This document shows, in pieces, positions 7,959-14,230 of a stretch of 14,259 nucleotides of DNA. Source of the stretch: Allosediminivita sp964397775. GTDB lineage: Bacteria > Pseudomonadota > Alphaproteobacteria > Rhodobacterales > Rhodobacteraceae. The stretch's first letter is position 1. Every line of letters starts with the position of its first letter. The translations under genes and the position numbers were made by a program. The stretch lies in NCBI GenBank assembly GCA_964397775.1, contig CAYNKL010000103.1, forward strand, positions 1-14,259, given 5' to 3'. The notes below the pieces were generated by a model. The model did not search any database. It saw only the letters and a program-made list of their open reading frames with translations, and had not been told where the DNA came from.

Positions 7959-7993
7959 CCAGAGCTGCCATTCGCGCGCTGCGCAGCATCTGG
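7959..7993 (+). terminator. stem-loop just after the methyltransferase stop
   Basis: CCAGAGCTGC (7959-7968) pairs with GCAGC-A-TCTGG (7983-7993) to give a 10-bp stem with one bulged A and a 14-base loop, starting three bases after the TAG. There is no T-run, so if it ends transcription it is not a classical intrinsic terminator. Confidence 0.4.
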
Positions 7994-8415
7994 CAAGAAG
8001 GGCTCGTTCACGCCCTTCGCCGCGCGCGGCCTGAACCGCAGCTTTCGGCGCATATAAGAAAACGGCCCGTGACGGGTAATCTCGGCGCCAAGCTGTGATT
8101 CCGCAGCTCTCTTCTTCGACGGTATCCTGGCAACCGACGGTCAGGTCCTTGTGGCCTCTGCCCGCCATCAGCCGATCCGGGTGATGGACCTTTGCCTTTG
8201 TTGCAGACCGGGATCGGCCGGAAAATCCGCGGTTCCTTTCGGGCATCGCCGACGGACAAATCTTGGACAACTGAAGAAATAGTTAACTCATATCCGTAAC
8301 CCTTTGATACAATTACGAAACGAAGATGTCCCGGCCCGGGACACCCTCGTGTCCCCGCTTTTCCCGACCTCGCTCGGTGATGGACGCGGCCCTGCGTGGC
8401 GCCTAGAGTCGGCCC
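7994..8415. other. intergenic region ahead of the VWA gene
   Basis: About 420 bases with no supported gene. The segment 8265-8325 is AT-rich (TTAACTCATATCC, TTTGATACAATTACG) and is the likely promoter zone for the VWA gene; TACAAT at 8308-8313 is a possible -10 with a poor -35. Immediately after it lie two overlapping hairpins (8328-8355). The earlier part (7994-8260) shows nothing I can interpret. Confidence 0.35.
8328..8355 (+). promoter_or_regulatory. two mutually exclusive hairpins, possible attenuator or operator
   Basis: GTCCCGGCCCGGGAC (8328-8342) is a perfect 7+7 palindrome around one C. The bases GGGACAC (8338-8344) also pair with GTGTCCC (8349-8355) across a CCTC loop, followed by CGCTTTT. 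The two structures share GGGAC and cannot form together. The second has the form of a weak terminator, 60 bases before the VWA start codon. Confidence 0.4.
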
Positions 8416-9597
8416 ATGTTCGTGCCCTTTTTCGAGACCCTCCGCCGCGCCGGCGTGCCGGTCAGCCTGCGAGAATACCTGGCATTCCTCGCCGGCCTCC
8501 GCGCGGGCCTCGCCACCTATGATACCGAGGCCTTCTACTACCTCGCCCGCACCGCCATGGTGAAGGACGAGCGCCACCTCGACCGCTTCGACCGCGCCTT
8601 TGCCCACAGTTTCCAGGGGCTCGACCAGATCCCACCGGAAGCCGTGCTCGAGGCCATGGACCTCCCCGAAGACTGGCTGCGCAAGATGGCCGAGAAACAT
8701 CTTACGGACGAGGAGAAGGCCGAGATCGAGGCCTTGGGCGGCTTCGACAAGCTCATGGAGACGCTCAAGGAGCGCCTGAAGGAACAGGACAGCCGCCACC
8801 AGGGCGGCAACAAATGGGTCGGCACCGCCGGCACCTCCCCCTTCGGCGCCTATGGCTACAACCCCGAGGGCGTCCGCATCGGCCAGGACGAGAGCCGCCA
8901 CCGCAAGGCCGTGAAGGTCTGGGACAAGCGCGAATTCCGCGAGTACGACGACAGCATCGAGCTCGGCACCCGCAACATCAAGGTCGCGCTGAAGCGCCTG
9001 CGCCAATGGGCCCGCGACGGCGCCCACGAGGAGCTCGACCTCGAAGGCACGATCCGCTCCACCGCCGAACAGGGCTGGCTCGACGTGAAAACCCGGCCCG
9101 AGCGCCGCAACGCGGTGAAGGTCCTGCTTTTCCTCGACGTAGGCGGGTCCATGGACGACCACATCAAGGTCGTCGAGGAACTCTTCAGCGCCGCCCGCGC
9201 CGAGTTCAAGCACCTCGAACACTACTACTTCCACAACTGCCTCTACGAGGGCGTCTGGCGCGACAACCGCCGCCGGTGGGACGCTCAGACCCCCACGTGG
9301 GAGGTGCTCAACACCTATGGTCCCGACTACAAGTGCATCTTCGTGGGAGACGCCTCGATGTCGCCCTACGAGATCGCCTACCCGGGCGGCGCCAACGAGC
9401 ACTGGAATGCCGAGGCCGGCCAGGTCTGGCTGCAGCGCGCGCGCGACCAGTGGCCAGACCACCTCTGGATCAACCCGGTGCCGCAGCAGTACTGGCAATA
9501 CACTCAGAGCATCGGCATGATCCGCGAGATCTTCGAGGACCGCATGGTTCCGATGACCCTAGAAGGCATCGACCGCGGCATGCGCATGATGGTCTGA
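8416..9597 (+). CDS. CoxE-like VWA-domain protein (COG3825 type)
   Basis: The 393-residue cytoplasmic protein opens with FVPFFETLRRAGVPVSLREYL, typical of CoxE-like proteins, then a charged helical region (about 50-140) and a stretch RQDSRHQGGNKWVGTAGTSPFG-like Gly-rich linker. It ends in a VWA domain whose metal site reads LFLDVGGSMDDH (Asp241-x-Gly243-x-Ser245). The usual MIDAS is DxSxS; Gly in the second position is, as I recall, normal for this COG. Later conserved segments are HYYFHNCLYEGVW, IFVGDASMSPYEI and LWINPVPQQYW. Such proteins work with a MoxR-type AAA ATPase in remodelling or metal insertion, so the ATPase at the left edge is the probable partner, although about 7.6 kb away. 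The start at 8416 gives the family-like N-terminus but has no strong SD. Confidence 0.87.
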   Translation: MFVPFFETLRRAGVPVSLREYLAFLAGLRAGLATYDTEAFYYLARTAMVKDERHLDRFDRAFAHSFQGLDQIPPEAVLEAMDLPEDWLRKMAEKHLTDEEKAEIEALGGFDKLMETLKERLKEQDSRHQGGNKWVGTAGTSPFGAYGYNPEGVRIGQDESRHRKAVKVWDKREFREYDDSIELGTRNIKVALKRLRQWARDGAHEELDLEGTIRSTAEQGWLDVKTRPERRNAVKVLLFLDVGGSMDDHIKVVEELFSAARAEFKHLEHYYFHNCLYEGVWRDNRRRWDAQTPTWEVLNTYGPDYKCIFVGDASMSPYEIAYPGGANEHWNAEAGQVWLQRARDQWPDHLWINPVPQQYWQYTQSIGMIREIFEDRMVPMTLEGIDRGMRMMV

Positions 9598-9730
9598 TCC
9601 CCGGGATGCAGGCCACCCGGACGCCGGTCAGCGGTTCCTCTTCATCCCCGCGAGCTGCCGCCTGAGCGCAGGCACTGCATGACTTTGCGCCGCCCCCAAC
9701 TTCAGTGGCCCATCCTGAAAGGGAGAGCAG

Positions 9731-9883
9731 ATGCGAAGGGCACCGGCCCGGTGTCGTCCACGCCGCGTGCAGATGGCAACAAGTCCGAACATTCTTGGTC
9801 GTCGTTGGTGGAGCAAAGGTTGCGCAAACATCGAAGTCGAGCGTAACAACCTGAAGCTTCCGGCTGCCAGGGTTTCCAGATGA
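9731..9883 (+). CDS. possible 50-aa upstream ORF overlapping the SBP start
   Basis: An ATG at 9731 preceded by AAAGGGAGAGCAG, one of the better Shine-Dalgarno sequences in the window, opens 50 codons. Its TGA (9881-9883) overlaps the start codon of the substrate-binding protein as ATGA. That is a classic translational-coupling layout, and the SBP itself has no clear SD. The predicted peptide is strongly basic (10 Arg, few acidic residues), with WW in the middle and no hydrophobic segment. I recognise no family. It may be a real leader peptide or simply an open frame. Confidence 0.3.
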   Translation: MRRAPARCRPRRVQMATSPNILGRRWWSKGCANIEVERNNLKLPAARVSR

Positions 9884-11574
9884 CGCGTCGTTTCAGCTTT
9901 GTCCTACTTGCCATCGTCCTGGGCACAGCCGGAGCGTCAGCGCAAACGCCGCAAACCGCGCTGCGGCTCATCACGCCGCAGGCGCCTTCCACGCTGAATC
10001 CCTACCTTTCGGGCGGGATCAAGGAGCTGGATGCAGCCACTCTGGTTCTGGAACCGCTGGCGCGCTACGACGAAGATGGCGAGATCATTCCCTGGCTCGC
10101 GACCCAGGTGCCGACAGTGAACAATGGCGGCATCAGCGAGGATCTCACGACGATCACCTGGACGCTCAAGCCTGGCCTGAAGTGGTCGGACGGGACATCG
10201 GTCACCAGCGAAGACGTCGCGTTCACCTACGCCTATTGCACGCATCCCGACGTCGGCTGCGCGCGCAGCACGCGATTCGACCATGTCGCCGAGATCACGA
10301 CCCCGGACCAGCAGACCATCGTCATCCGCTTCGAAGGGCCAATGCCGAACCCCTACGGCCCGTTCGTGTCCTCCGAAGCCCCGATCCTGCAGGCCGCGCA
10401 GTTCGAAGACTGCATCGGTGAGGCCGCCCCAAGCTGCACCGAGGCCAATTTCGCGCCGATCGGGACGGGCCCCTTTGTGGTCGAGGAATTCAGACCGAAC
10501 GACGTGGTCATGTTCACGAGAAACCCCGAGTACCGCGAAGCCGACAAGCCTGCCTTCTCCGGGGTGGAACTCAAGGGCGCAGGCGCAACCGGAGGCGCGG
10601 CACAGGCGGTCCTGGAGACCGGCGAATACGATTACGCATGGCAGTTCCAACTCGCCCCCGATGTCATCGCCGACATGGAGGAAGAAGGGCACGGCGTCAG
10701 CGTCGCCGCCTTCGGGTCGACGCTGGAGAGCATCGTGCTGAACCACACGAACCCCGACCCGAGCCTGCCGGAGGGCGAGCGCTCGGTCGTACGGCCGCAC
10801 CCCTTCCTTCAGCATCCGGCGGTCTACCGGGCGCTCTCGCTTGCAATTGACCGCAGTCAGCTGATCGAAGTCGGTTTCGGCAAGACAGGACGCGCCACAT
10901 GCTCCTGGATCCCTGCGCCGGCAGGCTACGACATCGACGTGGACGGCTGCGCGACCCAGGATCTGGAAGGCGCGCGCGCCCTGCTGGACGAGGCGGGAGT
11001 CGTCGATACCGATGATGACGGCGTGCGCGAGCTTGACGGAACGCCTCTTTCCATTCTCTACCAGACAGCGACAAGCCCGGTCCGGCAGGACATCCAGGCG
11101 CTCGTCAAGAACTGGTGGGAAGACATCGGCTTTGCCGTCGAACTCCGCAACATAGACCCTTCCGTCTTCTTCAGCGGAGATCCCGGCTCACCGGATACCC
11201 TGCAGAAGTTCCATGCGGATGTGCAGATGTTTGCCGGGAGCTTTCCGGATCCCGATCCGCAGGCCTACCTCGCCTTTGCGCTCTGCGACGAAGCCCCCTC
11301 CCCAGAGACACAGTGGCAGGGCATGAATATCGCACGGTTCTGCATGCCCGAATACGATGCGCTCTATGAGGAGCTGACGCGGACGGCAGATATTGCCGAG
11401 AGGCAGGCGATCGGGCGCGAGCTTAACCGAATGGTGGTTGAGAACGGAATGACCATCCCGCTGGTGCACCGTGGCCGGCTTTCAGCAAGGGCGCATGACC
11501 TGGCCGGTGTCCGGATGAATGCATGGGACAGCGAACTCTGGAACATCGCTGACTGGCACCGCAGCGAGGAGTGA
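9880..11574 (+). CDS. ABC transporter substrate-binding protein, family 5 (peptide/nickel type)
   Basis: The 564-residue protein begins with a Sec signal peptide (MTRRFSF, hydrophobic core VLLAIVLG, cleavage after ASA at about residue 21) and should be a soluble periplasmic protein. Family-5 (DppA/OppA-like) features are PSTLNPYLSGG, LVLEPLARYDEDGEIIPWLA, TWTLKPGLKWSDGTSVTSEDVAFTY, APIGTGPFVVEEFRPND, VYRALSLAIDRSQLIEVGFG, LLDEAGVVDTDDDGVRELDGTPLSILYQT and PLVHRGRLSARAHDL. Extra cysteines appear as pairs (CTHPDVGC, DCIGEAAPSC), possibly disulfides. It should deliver a peptide or similar small ligand to an ABC importer, but no permease or ATPase genes are next to it: a VWA gene lies upstream and a tRNA fragment downstream. 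It may serve a distant transporter or be what is left of an operon. The start is the only in-frame ATG before the signal peptide. Confidence 0.9.
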   Translation: MTRRFSFVLLAIVLGTAGASAQTPQTALRLITPQAPSTLNPYLSGGIKELDAATLVLEPLARYDEDGEIIPWLATQVPTVNNGGISEDLTTITWTLKPGLKWSDGTSVTSEDVAFTYAYCTHPDVGCARSTRFDHVAEITTPDQQTIVIRFEGPMPNPYGPFVSSEAPILQAAQFEDCIGEAAPSCTEANFAPIGTGPFVVEEFRPNDVVMFTRNPEYREADKPAFSGVELKGAGATGGAAQAVLETGEYDYAWQFQLAPDVIADMEEEGHGVSVAAFGSTLESIVLNHTNPDPSLPEGERSVVRPHPFLQHPAVYRALSLAIDRSQLIEVGFGKTGRATCSWIPAPAGYDIDVDGCATQDLEGARALLDEAGVVDTDDDGVRELDGTPLSILYQTATSPVRQDIQALVKNWWEDIGFAVELRNIDPSVFFSGDPGSPDTLQKFHADVQMFAGSFPDPDPQAYLAFALCDEAPSPETQWQGMNIARFCMPEYDALYEELTRTADIAERQAIGRELNRMVVENGMTIPLVHRGRLSARAHDLAGVRMNAWDSELWNIADWHRSEE

Positions 11575-11615
11575 AATCACCGTCGCCACGTCTCATGTCT
11601 CTTTGAGCTGTCCGG

Positions 11616-11664
11616 TGGTGGGCGGTGAGGGATTCGAACCCCCGACATCTTTGGTGTAAACAAA
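11616..11664 (-). tRNA. 3' fragment of tRNA-Val (anticodon TAC), probable integration scar
   Basis: Read on the minus strand the 49 bases run: half anticodon stem TTTG, loop TTTACAC (anticodon TAC, Val), stem CAAAG, variable ATGTC, T-stem GGGGG, T-loop TTCGAAT, CCCTC, acceptor ACCGCCC, discriminator A, CCA. All spacings are canonical. The 5' half is absent: no GGGCGGT acceptor strand and no GCTCAG/GGTAGAGC-like D-arm lie at the right distance, and the first base of the anticodon stem is already mismatched. This is therefore not a working tRNA. A 3' tRNA piece with CCA is what tyrosine-recombinase elements leave at their distal end. Its direction places the element to the right. Confidence 0.75.
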
Positions 11665-11734
11665 CCGAGCGACGGTCAAGCCTCTGGCCCATAGTCATCA
11701 GATCGCTTCCTAAAAGGACTATGTTCTCGGTTTG
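11661..11734. repeat. nested inverted repeats beside the tRNA fragment
   Basis: CAAACCGAG (11661-11669) is a perfect inverted copy of CTCGGTTTG (11726-11734). Inside, ATAGTC (11691-11696) pairs with GACTAT (11717-11722). The outer left arm overlaps the edge of the tRNA fragment. ACCAAGG-like motifs follow as short direct repeats (about 11735, 11753, 11767). These could be recombinase core- and arm-type sites; that reading is inference. Confidence 0.4.
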
Positions 11735-12231
11735 ACCAAGGTCTGTGGGTTCGTCCAAGTTCACTGAACCAAGGCGCACTTCGTAATTCGTGACTTAGGT
11801 CAGGTCGCCCCGCCCAAACAGTTTGCAGCGCAACATCGAAATCAAATTATGTAACCCGCAAGCGGTAGCGGCATCTCCACTAGCCTCCGGCGGTCCAAGG
11901 CTGTGTCGCAGATCAAGCGCCTGCAGACTCTCACTATTATCGAGAGACCAACAGGAGCACGTCCAGCATGAGGGAAAAGCAAAAGAACTCCCGTAGCTAG
12001 CGCGGGGGTTGAAATTAGTAGCGAGCTCTTTGTGCGAATATGCACGCTCAGGGCTAGATAGGCCTCCCCTAAACTGCGCACCAACATAAGAATGGCGTGT
12101 GGGCAATTTAGAGTAAGATTAGAAATCAGTTATCGACCTCGTAGCCTCGCCGCGCCTATACTAACGAGGGATACCTTTAAGCTCAGAAGATTTCATACCC
12201 TTAACTTGAGACACACAACTGGGTATTTTTT
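11735..12231. other. AT-richer non-coding stretch at the island edge
   Basis: About 500 bases whose GC content is near one half (48-52% in two 60-base lines I counted), well below the flanks. All plus-strand frames are broken by stops. On the minus strand 11795-12106 is open for 103 codons, but it has no convincing SD and a Ser/Cys-rich composition I do not recognise, so I do not call it a gene. A run of eight T lies at 12226-12233, directly at the start of the next gene. Confidence 0.4.
12133..12162 (+). promoter_or_regulatory. possible promoter for the STAND-TPR gene
   Basis: TCGACC (12133-12138), an 18-base spacer and TATACT (12157-12162) resemble a sigma-70 promoter with a good -10 and moderate -35, about 70 bases ahead of the predicted start. 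Position supports it; the sequence alone is only suggestive. Confidence 0.25.
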
Positions 12232-14142
12232 TTGCCAGAATTGACTTTTCAGAACATCCTTGCATTCGGCAACATTGTTTATAGCGAGGGCGAGGCGCCA
12301 GATACGATCGCTCCGCGCCTGGACTTCAGAGAGCGGTCGGAGGTCATCGAGGATGGTGAGGCAAACCTCTTTCGGGCCTTGCAATGGCGTTACCAGATGG
12401 CGCCGACACTGCAGGGGCGTGATCGGGATCTGAAGTCCATCCTCGACTGGGCGGAGGACGGCGCCAACACCATTTCGGTCCGGCTGTTGACCGGGTCCGG
12501 CGGGTCCGGGAAGTCGCGGCTTGCGGCCGAGGCGGCGCGCATCCTGCGTGAGCGGGGCTGGGCGGCCGGGTTCGTGCCGCGCAATGCCCATGAAGCGCAA
12601 ACGGTCGAGACTGAGCTTCGCAAGTTCCTGCTGATCTTCGATTACCCTGAAGAGCGCATGGATGTGCTGCGCGGGCTTTTCGAGGCGATCCGGGACATCC
12701 CGAACAGCCTCGTCGAATTTCCGATCCGGATCCTGCTGGTTTCGCGGCGCGAGATCGACGACTGGCACGACATGGCGCGGCGCTCGAACATCAGCCTCGG
12801 GCGCCAGGAGCTGGCGCATCTGTCGACGCTCACTGTCGCACAAGCCCAGGCAGTGTTTTCCGAGGCCGCATACCATTTCTCGGAACTCACGGGCCTAGCG
12901 GTACCACCCCACGAAGGCCTTGGTGAATGGCTCGGAGACAGGGCAGAGCGGCGTGTGCCGCTGGTCGTGATGGCCGCAGCGATCCACACGGTGTTGACCG
13001 GACATTCCGGGTTCGGGCTCGGCGCCGCGGACCTGATCAATGAACTGGCCGCTCGAGAGATTTCCCGAGCGGCAAATGTCTCTGTGGAGGCCAAGCTGGG
13101 CGAGCAAGCGTTGCCTCGTCTAGTGGCCCTAGCTGCGCTGGCTCAGAGCGGTCTTTCCGATAAGCAATGCACGGCTCTGGCGGATCTCGACCTTTGCGAA
13201 ACGAAGGGTCAGGCACTGATCGACCGGCTGAAGGGCACGCCTCGGCGCCGGCGCACAGCCGAGAGCTGGAGGTTCGAGGTGATCCGCCCGGAACCCGACC
13301 GGATGGCCGCGAGCTTTGTCGCGCAGGTGCTCCTCGACGACCCAGCCTTGGCCCTGCCGGACTGGATCGGCGAAGTGGCGGCGCCTCAGGGTGGCGGGTT
13401 CGGCGACGTCGTCAGCCGCTTGGGACATGATCTACTAGGCAACAGTCCACTTTGGTTCGAGTCCCTAGAGGAGGCCTTGGAGGAAATGATCAAGCGACGT
13501 CCGGAAAGAGTTGCTGCCTTCGCCGACCTTGCTTTCAAAGAAGCGACTGCGTTCTCTGCAAGCCTCGCAGTGGTCATACTGCGCAAAATGTTGAGCCAAG
13601 ATGGCTGGGATCAATTCCGCCGGGCTACCCTCTTGAACAACCTCGCCAACACGCTCGCCGCACTCGGCCAGCACGAGGCGGCACTGAAGGCTCCGCAGGA
13701 GGCCATGGACCTCTACCTCCAGCTGGGACACTCCGGCCCCGAGACCTTCACGCAAAGTCTCGCCATGTCGCTGGACACCCTCGCCAACATGCTCTCCGCG
13801 CTCGGCCGGCGCGAGGCAGCGCTGCAGGCCGCCCAGGAGGCGGTCGATCTCTGTCGCCAGCTCGCTCAAGCTAGACCCGAGACCTTCACACCAAACCTCG
13901 CCGGGTCACTGAACAACCTCGCCAAAATGTTCGCCAGTCTTGGTTTGCGCGAAGAGGCACTGCAAACCGCGCAGGAGTCATTGGATCGCTACCGCGAGCT
14001 GGCGCAATCTAGGCCGGACGCGCTGCGTCTGAGCTGCGAGCCGGTCGCCGATTGCAGACGCTACGACAGCCTCAGGAGACCGGACCATGGAAAGATCGCA
14101 GGTGCTGGACGTGATGGGCCAGCTCAAGCTCTACGGGAGTGA
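12232..14142 (+). CDS. STAND-type NTPase with TPR repeats, 3' end lost to IS21 debris
   Basis: The frame is open from 12205. The only early start is TTG at 12232, which has no SD and follows a T8 run, so the true N-terminus is uncertain. Residues 1-60 carry no recognisable effector domain. An NTPase of the AP-ATPase/STAND kind follows: GRDRDLKSIL, Walker A GSGGSGKS (88-95), Walker B FLLIFDY (Asp137), RILLVSRRE (about 165-173), LSTLTVAQAQAVF, and a GLPL-like VPLVVMAAA. From residue 468 three 46-residue TPR units begin (LNNLANTL, LDTLANML, LNNLAKMF). The third breaks off after RPDAL and the frame continues through CEPVADCRRYDSL, which I read as IS21 istA-like, to a stop inside istB. STAND-TPR proteins are often signal sensors, many in phage defence. 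Here the sensor array is probably truncated. An effector could lie outside the window, or the gene may be broken. Confidence 0.75.
   Translation: MPELTFQNILAFGNIVYSEGEAPDTIAPRLDFRERSEVIEDGEANLFRALQWRYQMAPTLQGRDRDLKSILDWAEDGANTISVRLLTGSGGSGKSRLAAEAARILRERGWAAGFVPRNAHEAQTVETELRKFLLIFDYPEERMDVLRGLFEAIRDIPNSLVEFPIRILLVSRREIDDWHDMARRSNISLGRQELAHLSTLTVAQAQAVFSEAAYHFSELTGLAVPPHEGLGEWLGDRAERRVPLVVMAAAIHTVLTGHSGFGLGAADLINELAAREISRAANVSVEAKLGEQALPRLVALAALAQSGLSDKQCTALADLDLCETKGQALIDRLKGTPRRRRTAESWRFEVIRPEPDRMAASFVAQVLLDDPALALPDWIGEVAAPQGGGFGDVVSRLGHDLLGNSPLWFESLEEALEEMIKRRPERVAAFADLAFKEATAFSASLAVVILRKMLSQDGWDQFRRATLLNNLANTLAALGQHEAALKAPQEAMDLYLQLGHSGPETFTQSLAMSLDTLANMLSALGRREAALQAAQEAVDLCRQLAQARPETFTPNLAGSLNNLAKMFASLGLREEALQTAQESLDRYRELAQSRPDALRLSCEPVADCRRYDSLRRPDHGKIAGAGRDGPAQALRE
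13633..14028 (+). repeat. 138-bp tandem repeat units encoding TPRs
   Basis: Units start at 13633, 13771 and 13909, exactly 138 bases (46 codons) apart, with shared blocks such as AACCTCGCCAA, GAGGC(G/A)GC(A/G)CTG and GAGACCTTCAC. The third unit is cut at about 14028, where the match to the first two is lost. Such DNA-level repeats can gain or lose units by slippage or recombination. Confidence 0.7.
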
Positions 14143-14176
14143 GGGGGCAGCCCGCCACTGGTCCGAGGGCGCCCCC
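14143..14176. repeat. GC hairpin 1 inside istB
   Basis: GGGGGC-A-GCCC (14143-14153) pairs with GGGC-GCCCCC (14167-14176): a 10-bp all-GC stem with one bulged A and a 13-base loop. It sits between the KLYG codons and the displaced AAYDEI codons of istB. Confidence 0.6.
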
Positions 14177-14210
14177 CGAACGCGGCCTATGACGAGATCA
14201 TCGCCGTCGT

Positions 14211-14230
14211 GCCGGAGGCACGCCTCCGGC
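14211..14230. repeat. GC hairpin 2 inside istB
   Basis: GCCGGAGG (14211-14218) pairs perfectly with CCTCCGGC (14223-14230) around a CACG centre. It separates AAYDEIIAV from VKRQHEP. The CCTCCGGC stem resembles the GC-rich intergenic hairpins I recall from Rhodobacterales genomes. Confidence 0.6.

Noticed and set aside
8008..9498. 496-codon open frame on the minus strand
   Set aside because: It is antisense to the VWA gene, whose motifs (CoxE-like N-terminus, DVGGS metal site) are convincing; the antisense product is Val/Ala/Leu/Gly-rich without a domain.
11616..11700. Complete tRNA-Val gene
   Set aside because: I tried to complete the cloverleaf on the minus strand. GGGCCAG at the right distance pairs with only four acceptor bases and there is no D-arm, so only the 3' half is supported.
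11795..12106. 103-codon minus-strand open frame in the low-GC stretch
   Set aside because: Longer than expected by chance at this GC content, but there is no SD, no recognisable domain and a Ser/Cys-rich composition; kept only as a note.
13633..14028. CRISPR-like array
   Set aside because: The periodic 138-base units are coding TPR repeats with no short identical repeat/spacer alternation; no CRISPR array is present in the window.
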